Of a stretch of DNA of 64,000 nt, positions 35,482 through 45,608 are shown piece by piece. The stretch covers positions 5,001 through 69,000 of the forward strand of contig JACEEZ010020542.1 of the NCBI GenBank assembly GCA_016584305.1, written 5' to 3'. Position 1 is the stretch's first letter; each line of letters begins with the position of its first letter. The DNA comes from Chionoecetes opilio (Eukaryota > Arthropoda > Malacostraca > Decapoda > Majidae). The notes under the pieces were generated by a model, which was not told where the DNA came from, ran no database searches, and saw nothing but the letters and a program-made list of their open reading frames with translations. The translations under genes were made by a program, and so were the position numbers.

Positions 35482-35800
35482 CAATTAACACTTTTATGTA
35501 CGCCAATGTCACTGCAGAACTGCACTCATAAGTCTCTCGTCGCAGCTATTCAATTAACACTTGTATGTACGCCAATGTCACTGCAGAACTGCACTCTTAA
35601 GTCTCTCGTCGCAGCTATTCAATTAACACTTGTATGTACGCCAATGTCACTGCAGAACTGCACTCATAAGTCTCTCGTCGCAGCTATTCAATTAACACTT
35701 GTATGTACGCCAATGTCACTGCAGAACTGCACTCTTAAGTCTCTCGTCGCAGCTATTCAATTAACACTTGTATGTACGCCAATGTCACTGCAGAACTGCC
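35482..35800. repeat. 69-bp tandem repeat in the 3' LTR (about five units)
   Basis: Units run CAATTAACACTTGTATGTAC, GCCAATGTCACTGCAGAACT, GCACTCATAAGTCTCTCGTC, GCAGCTATT. The first unit differs at CTTTTATG. The ORF through it encodes a 23-residue repeat and is not a gene. The other LTR has about three units at 48985-49200. Confidence 0.9.
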
Positions 35801-37476
35801 ACCGGTGTCTCACCTTGCTGTCTTGAACACTTGCACAACTACCTCTCCAGAGGCAGTTATAGACGTAAGTATCCAAGGAAGAACAGAACACAGAGGACCC
35901 GGCTCCCAGTCTTTTCTCAGGACTGCTTGCCACCTCCCTGCCTGGCTGGAGAACAACAGTCCGGTAAAAGTGGCAGAGGCAAGGCAACTCCTGGTGCTGG
36001 AGGCCTGGGGCCAGATCCAGCAAACACATACGCCGGTGTATGTCAGTGTAAGTCTGAGATACTCCTCTTTCGAAAACTTTCTTGGATCAGGAGCTACATC
36101 TGCGCCAAATCGATGACGTCACAACGCCAGACTTTACCCCTCGGTGCAAGTCTGCGCCAACCCTCCCTGGCTGGATCCAGCAAGCGTACTTACATCATTT
36201 CCGTGACGTCACAGGGCCAATATTATGGCGTAGATTTACACCACCTCGATGAGGAGGTGTAGAGAAGGTGTATATAAATATATAAATAAAATGTCATTTA
36301 TTATGCCTAATAGACGTTACCACCGAGGTAAGGATTGAAATATAAGCCTATTGGTAGTCGGCAGCGGCGTGTGTACAAATGTTTAGGAGATACAAGCCTG
36401 GTGGGAGGCCGCCTCGGCCGTAGGGACTGCCTTCGGTGTTTTTTTTGTATTAATTCGTTATTGGGCAGCACCAGTTTTTTAGACCACTAGCGGAGTCCTG
36501 TGAGCAGAATTGTTGTGGGACGAGGCGAGCCTGGCATCCCGCGGCTAGATTAATGTTGTTTCACTATATCGTAATTTGGACGTTTTTGAGAATGAAACTT
36601 TTGTTCTGATGCCTGCCCCTCAGTGACCTTGCACTATGGTTACGTCACTCAGGACGCTTGACCCTCATTGCCCCCTGAATGGTAGTTAGGTCACGGTTGC
36701 TACCCTTTTAATGGTACAGCCCCCGAACGGAAGGAATGCTCGCCACCGTCGGAGAATGTTCCATTTTTACGTCGGCGAGAGTTCCTATCAAGCGACATTT
36801 ACAAGTGTTTTTATTAACATAACAGTACCCAATCTATATATTTAAACAGTTTTACCCGTGTTTGTGAATTCAGGGACCGAATATCGGGGGTTAGTTTAGG
36901 GGATTGGGGGAGTCGGGGGTTTTTGACATACGTAACCAATGTCCATGTATTGTATGAAGTGTAGTTTTAAATTATTTTGGGACAAGCGAAAACTTGTCCA
37001 ATAACAAAATCCCTTTATTCTTTCATTTGCACCTATTACAAGTGGAACTCGCCGAAAACTTTATGTCGGCAAAGACTTCTCGGTTGGTGTTTCAGTTATA
37101 ATGGACGATAAACTGCGCGGTCACTACGCCATTACCACATGCGTTTTCTATATTATTTTTTGTTAGTATACTGTACAGTATTAATGCACTTCGCGAAAAC
37201 CTTTAAAACTTATGGTTTTATTTTTAGTGTTTGCCCATACTCCTCCCTCTCCCCCAAAACAAGCTTGGGGCCCTGGGGGAATGCAGGATATATGGCTGGG
37301 TACAAAATATGCGTCGCAACCACATACTTTTTGATTTATGGAAATAAAAAAAATTCTCTAGATTTAGGGAAAATTCATTGGATTTCTTCTGAGTCCAGAG
37401 ACGTGTGAACCTGATGATCTTCACAGAATGATGACTGAAGTGTTGAGAACCCCCCAAACCCCCCCCCCCCGCTAGG

Positions 37477-37550
37477 GGTTAGGTTAGGTTAGTTTTGGTT
37501 AGGTTAGGTTAGGTTAGGTTAGATTTGGTTAGGTTAGGTTTGGTTAGGTT
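37477..37550. repeat. (GGTTA)n interstitial TTAGG-type array 1
   Basis: Runs of GGTTAGGTTAGGTTAGG with a few TTTT or ATTT interruptions, followed by ATCGGTGGGTCAAGCCCCCG. TTAGG is the arthropod telomeric repeat. Here it lies within a transposon, so it is not a chromosome end. Confidence 0.85.
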
Positions 37551-37860
37551 ATCGGTGGGTCAAGCCCCCGCTAGGTTAGGCAAATTTCTCTAGATATAAG
37601 GAAATTACCCTAGATCTAGGGAATTTTAAACCCCAAAAACAACTCTTAAATTACGTTTTTTCAACGCATAATTTGTTCCCCACCCGAAAACCCCGCATTC
37701 CACAGGTGCCCAAACTTGTTTGGGGGAAGTGGGAGAGTATGGGCAAACACTAGAATTTTAAACCAAAAATTAATACATATTGTAGAAATGATATAGTTGT
37801 CTTAGATAACATCATACAGACACAACCTCCCCTTCCAGAGGCCCCCAACCATATAGGAGG

Positions 37861-37970
37861 TTTGGTTAGGGTATTATTGATTAGGGTAGGTTATATTTGG
37901 TTAGGTTAGGTTAGATCTGGTTTGGTTAGGTTAGATTTGGTTAGATTTAGGTTAGGTTAGGTTAGTTTAT
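37861..37970. repeat. (GGTTA)n array 2
   Basis: A second interrupted GGTTAGG array followed by the same ATCGGTGGGTCAAGCCCCCG and AGATCTAGGG context as array 1. The roughly 420-bp module including the array is therefore duplicated. GTTTGCCCATAC blocks near 37230, 37735 and 38175 (the first inverted) belong to the same module. Confidence 0.8.
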
Positions 37971-38212
37971 CGGTGGGTCAAGCCCCCGCTAGGTTAGGTT
38001 AATTTTGGGTAGGCAAATTTCTCTAGATTAAGGAAATTACTTTAGATCTAGGGGGTTTGTCTCCTTACACAATTTTAAATTACGTTTTCTCCGACGCATT
38101 ATTTGGTCCCACCCGAAAACCCCGCATTCCCCCAGGTGCCCAAAAAACTTTTCTTGGGGGTTAGTGGGAGGGGTATGGGCAAACACCCAGAAATTTACCG
38201 GAAAAAAAATAG

Positions 38213-38510
38213 TCAGTGTCTCAGAAAAGGGCCGCGAAATCCTCGTCCATTTTACCAAAAGCACTAATTTTAGGCAAGGAAAAACTAGTCAGGGTTTCAG
38301 AAAATGACTGCGCGCGCAGTCCTCGTCCATTTTTATCAAAAGCACTAAATTTTTCCCAAGGAAAAACTAGGTCAGTGTCTCAGAAAAAAGACCGTGCAGT
38401 CCTCTTCCATTTTACCAAAAGCACTAATTTTAGGCAAGGAAAATCTAGTCAGGTTTCAGAAAATGACCGCGCAGTCCTCGTTCATTTTTACCGGTATCTT
38501 TTCCCCTTTA
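38213..38510. repeat. About 80-bp tandem array, four units
   Basis: Units share GTCAGTGTCTCAGAAAA, GCAGTCCTCGTCCATTTT, ACCAAAAGCACTAATTTT and AGGCAAGGAAAAACT. The ORF at 38216-38527 merely translates this repeat. Confidence 0.85.
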
Positions 38511-38889
38511 AAATCCTACTAACCTAACCATTACCTTCGGCGAGATTTTCCCCGGAAATTTTTCAGGACGAGAATTTCGGTTTGACGAGAGTACCAGGTA
38601 CCGTTCTCATTATCCCTGAATGATACGATTAGGTCACCTGAAGTCTGCCTCTTTTAAGCCCTTGAATTATATGATTATATGGTCAACCATGATGCCTGCC
38701 CCTTTTTGTCCCTGAATTATTAGGTTTAAACAGGATGGCTGGCCCATTATTGCCTAGAAAATATTTATCAAAAGTCAATCAGGATGTCTGCGCCTTAAAT
38801 TATTTGCCTCCAAATTGTTATTTCTGGTCAATCTGTACTGTCAATGGTACTCCTTAGTGGGGTACCGTTTATTCGGGCCCTATAGTAGC

Positions 38890-39310
38890 ATGCATACCCA
38901 GCAGACAGGGCAGTTAACGGTCGTTTTCAGAGACACCCGATTTTTTTTCTTGGCCTACAATAGGGGCTTTTTCTAATGTAAATAGTTTTATTTTGCGCAA
39001 ACCCATAATAAAAAAAAAAGGTTATACTTTGTGGTTAAGGTTAGGTTAGGGTTTTATTAAAACCTATAAGGTTAGGTTAGGTTACATTAAAACCTTTAAG
39101 GTTAGGTTAGGTTCATTTAAAACCTATAAGGTTAGGTTAGGTTTCATTAAAACCTATAAGGTTAGGTTAAGTTTTAAATTTTTTTTATATTTTTTTTTTT
39201 TTTTTTTTTTTTGCGCAAAATAAAAAATATCTCCGTTAGAACATGCACCTATTGTAGGCCAAGAAAAAATAGTCGGTGTCTCTGAAAACGACCGCGGAAC
39301 TCTCGTCCAG
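38890..39310. repeat. Inverted repeat flanking (GGTTA) array 3
   Basis: CGGTCGTTTTCAGAGACACC with TTGGCCTACAATAGG near 38915-38975 pairs with CCTATTGTAGGCCAA and GGTGTCTCTGAAAACGACCG near 39248-39293. Between them is a roughly 30-bp tandem array of GGTTAGGTTAGG plus ATTAAAACCTATAA (about 39033-39170), and a T run at 39187-39212. Confidence 0.8.
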
Positions 39311-39366
39311 TATGCATTTAATTAATATAGGCGGCCTGATTCAACTGGCGACCCGAATCAACTGTA

Positions 39367-39680
39367 TCCCCTTAGTGTAGGGGAAGCACACTCGGTTCAC
39401 AACCGAGAAGTCCCGGGTTCGATCCCCGGGTGGAGCGGAAACAGTTGGGCTGTTTCCTTAAAACTCGAGCTCCTGTCCACCCAGCAGTGAATGGGTACCG
39501 GGTGTTAGCCGGGGGGTTGTAACCCGCCTCCCGGGGTGCTGGCTTCGGCCAACACTATAAGCACTAGCAGACAGCTCTCTGCTCGGGGTAGTCTGCGAGA
39601 GAGCTGTCTGGTTACAGCAGAGATCCATCTCAGCTGCGTCAATAACTGACGAAATTCTTCAATCATCATCATCAAACCCT
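39367..39680 (+). mobile_element. tRNA-Val-like SINE
   Basis: The head runs CCCCTTAGTGTAGGGGAAGC (A-box region), then CTCGGTTCACAACCGAG, a perfect anticodon-type stem-loop with CAC, and GGGTTCGATCC (B box). A body with CACCCAGCAGTGAATGGGTACC follows and the tail is (ATC)n at about 39661-39673. A conserved central block of this type is known from several invertebrate SINE superfamilies; the exact one is not assigned. The CCGGGTTCGATCCCCGG T-arm could fold as in a tRNA, but the 3' continuation makes it a SINE. Confidence 0.8.
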
Positions 39681-40107
39681 TCCTTATCGCTTTAAACATG
39701 ATACATCGATTTGTTGTGTCAACTCAGATGCCAGCTGAGTAATCAGCTGATTAATGTTTGTAAACATTATTTATCACGTGACAGCCTTGTGATTGGCTGA
39801 TAGATCTGAATAGATAATATAAACACTGCTGTGATTCGCTAGGATGGATAGCGAGGATGACGTCAATGTATTCCCCAGCCAATCAGCTGTCTCTGTGGAG
39901 ATGCTCCGAGATACTCCTCCTTGCGCCCGGCGCAAGTCCATCTCGGCGGATTATTCAAACAGCCTCGGCGCAAGAGGGGGGCGAGGGTTGCGCCGGAGTA
40001 GCATTTACACCATACTTCCACCGCTTGACTTACACTTTTTTGCTGGATCTGGCCCCTGGAGCGTGGCTGTAGAAGCAGCACGGCGTCTGCCTCAAGTACA
40101 GCCCAGG

Positions 40108-40922
40108 ACCGGTATTACCAAAACTTAATCATAGCTATGACAAATATTTATCATAACTCTTGATATGATACATTTTTATCATACGCCATTTATCATAAGT
40201 TTGGAATCTAGCACAATTGTTTATCATAGGCGTCTGCTGTACAAAGTTGGTGAGGAACAATATGCCCTCACACGGTCTACTCGGTATTTCCTAATCAGCT
40301 GTGCATCACTCAGCTCACTCAACACATCCATATGTGGGCGAATATTCCTTCACTGAGGATGTTATTGTGTCTCGGCCCTGTTGACAGAAGGAAAGTTTAT
40401 CATAGTCGCGCTAGAACTCGGTGAACTTACTCTTAGCCCTCACACGGGCTACTCGGGATTTCCTAATCAGCTGTGCATCACTCAGCTACTCAACACTCCC
40501 TATGTGGGCGGGAAAATTTCTTCATGAGGCTGTTATTGTGTCTCGGCCTGTTGACAGACAGGAAAGTTTATCATAGTCGCGCTTAGAACTCGGGAACTCA
40601 CTCTTAGCCTCACACGGTCTACTCGGTATTCTAATCAGCTGTGCATCCCCTCAGCTCATCAACACATCCCTATGGGGCGAATATTTCTTCACTGAGGCTG
40701 TTATTGTGTCTCGGCCCTGTTAACAGCTGGAAAGTTTATCATAGTCGCGGAGCCGCTATCATAGTCGCGCTAGAACTCGGTGAACCCACTCTTAGCCTCC
40801 CGCGCGGTTTGTGATAGTCCCCCCACAATTTATGATATCCGCCAGCCAGTTGTGACTAAAATGGGCCATTTTGTCCAGCTATGATAAACGTTCTTAACTA
40901 TGATCTCTTTGGTAATACCGGT
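40108..40922. mobile_element. 815-bp MITE with TATCATA motifs, inserted in the 3' LTR
   Basis: Ends ACCGGTATTACCAAA and TTTGGTAATACCGGT are inverted. CCAGG is duplicated on each side (40103-40107, 40923-40927), and the other LTR has a single CCAGG at the empty site. TTTATCATA/TATGATA motifs are frequent. The body consists of three direct units of about 171 bp (starts near 40265, 40437 and 40608). No coding. The superfamily is not recognised. Confidence 0.8.
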
Positions 40923-41100
40923 CCAGGCTGTGTATGTCTCCTCCCTGCCTGGCTGGCCCCGTCGTCAGCTTCGTCCACGTGCCCCGAAACTTCGAAACAA
41001 CTGTAACGAAAGCTCGCCCTTTTGTGAGCTAACAATTTACACTCTACAACCCAACTAAGATTAACTAGCAATCCACCTTCCCCTAATTAGTAATTATGAG

Positions 41101-43543
41101 TGTGAGGGCTGAGAACGTGGAGAATGGGGAATAGAAGGGAAGGAAGAATAAATGGGGAAAGAGAAGGAGGAAGAGAAGGAAGGAAGAGGCAGAGTACTGA
41201 TGATGGTGGTGATAGAGGGAGAGACAATTGATGTTGTGCTTACAACACTCTTCCTTAAGGCGCGGTCAGACAGACAATTTTTCTGGCAATATTACACCCG
41301 GCAACGCAAACGCGGCCCAAACTCGGATATAATTGCGAGTTCTAATGACAATTTATGATGACCAACGTGTCGGTCTTTCGGCAAGACATATTGCTGCAAT
41401 ATCCTTCCACCAATGCATATTATATGACATTAATTTTTAATGCACGCTCTAATTCAATATACAGAAGCTGAAATACATAGCTACAAAGTGGCAAGAACCG
41501 ATTACAAGACGAATTGTGAAGCCCTGTACACTCTTATACGTGTTTTTTAGCGATTTGAAGGATACAAAACACCAAGAAAAATGTAAATGAGTTATGGCTG
41601 GTATACATTTTCCTTGTTGACGGTCTATTAATAACTAAAAATTTTAGGGGATACCAACTTATTATTAATCACTTTGATGTTGACTGTTGAATGTTTTATG
41701 TCTGACGCACTTGCCATACATAAGAATCCATTTCAATCATTCACCACCCTATTTGTGAACCAGTTTCTCCCTATTTCTCCCTATTTTTCCAAAGACGCTT
41801 CTTCAGATACATCTTGAGAAGCCAAAATTGCAATTCAAATTATTGCTACCTCTGAAAATCCGTGTGACCAAAACACGGCAAGGTGTTGCCTTTGCTGAAT
41901 AATTGCAGCCTGAATATTGACGGAAAAATTGCTCATGTGACCGCGGCTTTATCAGCTCTACGAAGGGGTGGGCTACAGCCACCTGCAAATTTGCTGACCA
42001 CAGCTGAACGTCCACGAGGGGAAGGAGGGAGAGTGAGAAAGTGAGAAAGAGAAGATGAGAGGAGGAGAAGGAGAGAGAGAGAGAAAGTGAGGGAGCGTGA
42101 TAGAAAGTGAGGGAGAGTGAGGAGGCGAGGAGGAAGAATAACGCTGATCCAACACTCCTTGATCACTTCTAGCCGTCAATTCACGCCGTCACCTAGCACC
42201 TCTCTTCATATCTGTCTGCACTTAGATAACCTTTGACCTGCACCCACCACACGCCTGGGCCTGGCCTCTCCGCGGAACACAGAGGAGAGAGGATGAGATT
42301 CTATATATCCTGCGGTGTGGCCACACGTCTTATTGCGTCGCGGTGATATCTTACGAGACTAGTGTCTGAGTGCGGTGAGCGAGTTAGGTGGTATTCCTTC
42401 CGGATACCACGCGCTCAAGTACGTGCCAACACACGCCGCGCTCTTCATTACCAGACGCCCGACGCCCGCCACGCCGCTTGTCCCCTGGGGCAGGTGCTAC
42501 TCATCTCTACGAAGTCCCGACGTCCTGCCAGGCACCTGCCCTGGTGGCTTTGTCCCTGTGTTCCTCCTGGGCTCCTGAGATGAAGGGGCCACGGCAGGGC
42601 AAATAGCGGCGCTCGGCGTTGCCCCTGTGGCTCTTCACTTTGCCCCAGGGACGACGAGCTTCGACGGGACGACTAAGCAATACCCCGCATAACCCCAGGG
42701 GCGGGAAGTGCAACTCTACGAGACCAAGATGTCCCTGCAACACTGCCCGCCCCGGTGGTGATTCCCCTGGGGCCGCATGGCTTCCCGGAACCGCCGTGGG
42801 GCAACCAAGGGGCGCCCTACTTTGCCCCAGGGGGTAGGGAAGTGCTACTCTACGAGACCATGACGTCCCTCCTCACTACCTACCCCTGTGGCCTCTTCAG
42901 GGCCCTTGGGGAGCCACTGGGCGCTGGGGCCAGGCACTAGGAGCGGGCGTGGGCCGGAGGTGAAACTCTACGCTACTACGACGCCCTACTAGATACCTCC
43001 TTCAGGAGGTATCTAGGGTATGCCCCTGGGTTCCCCCCCGGAACCCCGGGGCATTACGAGGCACCTGCAACAGGATCTTAGGACCTCTTGAGCACCACAT
43101 ACAGGTCTTCCTGAAGGCGACGCAGCAGATGGTGATGTATCTATATGGTTGACAGTGCATGACAGGGGCGGGCGATAATGGATTGACCCCGGGGCAACTA
43201 TGCAAGCTAGGGACCTCGGGGGGGAACAGGGAGGGTCGCCCCCCGGGTAAAGCCCGGGGCGTTATAAGCCTGGGGAAGTAAGCTTCCCGTATCTCCGAAG
43301 CTACGGGCACTGCCCTGTCGTACCTGCCGGTATAAGGAGATAAAGCCCAACCCGGCGCCTTCAGGTAGAGGTGCCGGGGTTAATTGTCATGCCACGACCA
43401 GCGACCGATTGAAAGAACCATAGCGGGTTTGGGGGGCCGCTAAAACAGGAGCAACTTATATCAACCCGTTGAGCCTCCGCGCACGCAATTTCCTTCCTTC
43501 CCCCCTTCGGGAGTAGCGGAGCGGCGGCGTCCGGAGCTTAACA
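41101..43543. mobile_element. 2.44-kb TG...CA insertion in the 3' LTR (solo-LTR candidate)
   Basis: It begins TGTGAGGGCTGAG and ends GGAGCTTAACA, with ATGAG duplicated at 41096-41100 and 43544-43548. TG...CA ends and a 5-bp duplication fit an LTR retrotransposon footprint, possibly a long solo LTR. No pol or gag is seen inside. The part at 42360-43400 is GC-rich with degenerate repeats (ACTTTGCCCCAGGG, CTACTCTACGAGACCA). A Harbinger-type MITE sits at 41258-41948. It could also be another element class. Confidence 0.55.
41258..41948. mobile_element. PIF/Harbinger-type MITE
   Basis: The left end is AGGCGCGGTCAGACAGAC with AATTTTTCTGGCAATATT. The right end reversed is AGCCGCGGTCACATGAG with AATTTTTCCGTCAATATT. 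TTA flanks both sides (41255-41257, 41949-41951). The 3-bp TTA duplication and GCGCGGTCAC-type TIRs resemble the larger Harbinger element at 49331-54261. A 60-bp piece near 41735-41790 matches the CR1 C-terminal coding segment (CACCCTATTTGTGAACCAG). Confidence 0.75.
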
Positions 43544-43583
43544 ATGAGCAATAACAGAGATAATTATATAGCACGTATATACA

Positions 43584-43602
43584 TCTATAATAATATAAGC
43601 GA

Positions 43603-43689
<87 letters not shown>

Positions 43690-44253
43690 ATAGGTTCCGC
43701 CCCCCGTGGCGCAATCCCATCATATGGCACAGTTTTGGAACCAGGTTAACCAGGGGAAGGTTTTAAGGCTATTTTGGTGATGATCCGATCTTTTTTTTTT
43801 TTTTTTTAGCAGCCTATTAGCGAGATTTGTGAAAAAAAAGTGGGTTGCGAGAATTGAGGAAACCTTGATGTATGGTGATGTGGGTGATGGGTAATGGGTG
43901 TGGGGTGATGGGTGAGTGAATGGGTGGGGGGTGATGGGTGAGGGAATAGGTGGGGGTGATGGGTAATGGGTGAGTGAATGGGTGTGTGGTGATGGGTAAT
44001 GGGTGAGTGAATGGGTGGGGGGGGATGGGTAATGGGTGAGTGAATGGGTGGGGGGTGATGGGTAATGGGTGAGTGAATGGGTTGGGGGTGATGTGAATGG
44101 GTTGGCGTTAATACATACATTTCTACATCCATGATTTCAGGAAAGTTAGAAGGGGCTATCTGGAGAGTCTGTGTTTGGTGGGCCGAAGGCCCACCAATAG
44201 CCCTCCGCAGGAGCTAACCAAAAAGTCCGCCCGGAGGTCAGCTTTGCGGCTAG
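43584..44253 (+). mobile_element. Non-autonomous Helitron, copy C, inserted in the 3' LTR
   Basis: It starts TCTATAATAATATAAGCG after A and ends GCGGCTAG before T. The other LTR at about 54640-54690 keeps the uninterrupted site GCACGTATATACA|TAGGTTATATAA, so the insertion between A and T without duplication is shown directly. It has a long GT run (43607-43687), a GTGATGGGTAATGGGTGAG minisatellite and the palindromic GGTGGGCCGAAGGCCCACC block. The terminal hairpin is slightly decayed. Confidence 0.9.
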
Positions 44254-44394
44254 TAGGTTATATAATAACAATATCAATTTATGTCAGGAAACATTTCCTG
44301 ACATTCGTCCACAGAGAGAGATATTGCTCCCAGCAATAACTGGGTTCCTGTTAGCAGTCCTTCGAAGTCAAGGAATTTCTTGCGTGTGTGCCTG

Positions 44395-45604
44395 CTACTC
44401 CAGCCTAGGCTGACTTCTTTCTACCAGTCTTGATAGAAGATCGGCGCCCACATTCTCACTGCCCTTGATATACCTGATCTTGAAGTTGAACTGCTGAAGG
44501 TACAAGGCCCACCGCATAAGTCTTGCATTTGCATTCTTGGAAGTACGTAGACCTGATAAAGGCAAATGATCAGTCTCCAAAATAAATTGATCACCATAGA
44601 GATAGTAATAGTATTTCTTTATTCCATCCACAACAGCAAGTAGCTCCTTTTCCACTGTGCTGTAGTTCTCCTCTGCTGGCTTGAGCTTTCGGCTGTGATA
44701 TGCAAACGGAAATAACTCACCATCTCTTTCCTGTAGAAGGACCGCCCCGATACCTTCTTGAGATGCATCGGTACGCAGAATAAAGGGTTGGTGAAAATCG
44801 GGCAGTTGTAATATGGGTTCCCTGCAGAGTAGGTTCTTTAGCGTAGTGAATGATTCTTCATGGCGTGCTCCCCAAGCAATCTTGTTTGGTGCGTGCTTCT
44901 TCAAGAGATCTGTTAAGGGCAAGGCTATGACCGAGAAGTTAGGGATGAATCTACGGTAATATCCCGCCAGGCCCAGGAAAGATCTCACCTGCTTCTTGGT
45001 TGTTGGTCTTGCCGCTTCCTTAATCCTGGTGATTTTTCAGTCTTGGCAGCCGCAGAATCCAGCACCGACTATGTGTCCTAGGAACTGTACCTGTTCCTGC
45101 AGTAGTTCACATTTGGATGGCTTCACCGTCATGTTGGAATCATACAGACGCTGAAGTACCTCGCGCAGAATCTGAAGATGGTCATCAAAGGTAACAGAAT
45201 GAATAAGAAAGTCATCCACAAACGCTTCAGCTCCCTTTATTCCATGCAGTACTTTACGCATTACTTTGTTGAACACAGCTGGCGAGTTAATTAGTCCAAA
45301 AGGAAGCCTTTTGAAGTGGTACAACCCATTGGGAGTCGATATAGCTGTGACTAGTCTACTCTCCTCTTCAAGGGGTATTTGGAAAAATCCTTTAGCCAGG
45401 TCCATCTTTGTAAAAAAACTTAGAATTGGCTATTCTGGAAAAAAATTCTTGCTGGTCACTCATCGGCTCCGCATCAACTCTAGTGACTGCATTGACGCGT
45501 CGATAGTCGCCACAGATGCGTACACCTCCATCTTTCTTCTGGACTACAACAATAGGACTGCAATAGGGAGATTCAGACTTCTCTATTATACCTGAAGATT
45601 CCAT
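44395..45604 (-). pseudogene. Reverse transcriptase and RNase H of the LTR element, frameshifted
   Basis: Minus order: 45392-45604 carries the RT fingers (GIIEKSESPYCSPIVVVQKK, RICGDYRRVNAVT). 45037-45405 carries MDLAKGFFQIPLEEES, LPFGLINSPAVFNKVM and the catalytic AFVDDFLIHS. 44395-44988 carries the connection and RNase H (FLGLAGYYRRFIPNFS, FILRTDASQEGIGAVL, STVEKELLAVV, LETDHLPLSGL), giving the D-E-D residues. Frame changes near 45605, 45400 and 45030 break the ORF. Motifs are clearly Ty3/Gypsy. RNase H is the last domain before the 3' LTR, with no integrase after it. Confidence 0.9.
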
Positions 45605-45608
45605 GTCA

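Larger units (their letters stand above)
36007..40056. mobile_element. 4.05-kb TIR element carrying TTAGG-like arrays, inserted in the 3' LTR
   Basis: The left end GGGGCCAGATCCAGCAAA and right end TTGCTGGATCTGGCCCC are inverted. LTR sequence TGGAG lies on both sides (about 35997 and 40057), an imperfect duplication. The inside has no ORF with a recognised domain. It holds three (GGTTA)n arrays, a roughly 80-bp tandem array, a 100-bp inverted repeat pair and a tRNA-derived SINE. Related GATACTCCTC and CGCC-rich blocks occur just inside both ends. The superfamily is not recognised. Confidence 0.7.
35307..44303 (-). repeat. 3' LTR, interrupted by four insertions
   Basis: LTR pieces are 35307-36006, 40057-40107, 40923-41100, 43544-43583 and 44254-44303. 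They align in order with the other LTR: TGTCAAACGAATGGCCG, a 69-bp tandem array, GCAGTTATAGACGTAAG, CAGCACGGCGTCTGCC, CTTCGAAACAACTGTAACG, GAGATAATTATAT, and ACATTTCCTGACA. TG...CA ends are present. The gaps correspond exactly to identifiable insertions. Confidence 0.85.

Noticed and set aside
35476..35826. 116-aa ORF with a 23-residue repeat
   Set aside because: It is the 69-bp LTR tandem repeat, which stays open because 69 is a multiple of three.
38213..38510. CRISPR array
   Set aside because: Units repeat over their full length with no unique spacers, and the genome is eukaryotic.
37477..39170. A chromosome end
   Set aside because: The TTAGG-type arrays are short, interrupted, and lie inside a TIR element with unrelated DNA on both sides.
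39367..39440. tRNA-Val gene
   Set aside because: The anticodon arm and T arm look good, but the sequence continues into a SINE body with an (ATC)n tail, so it is the SINE head.
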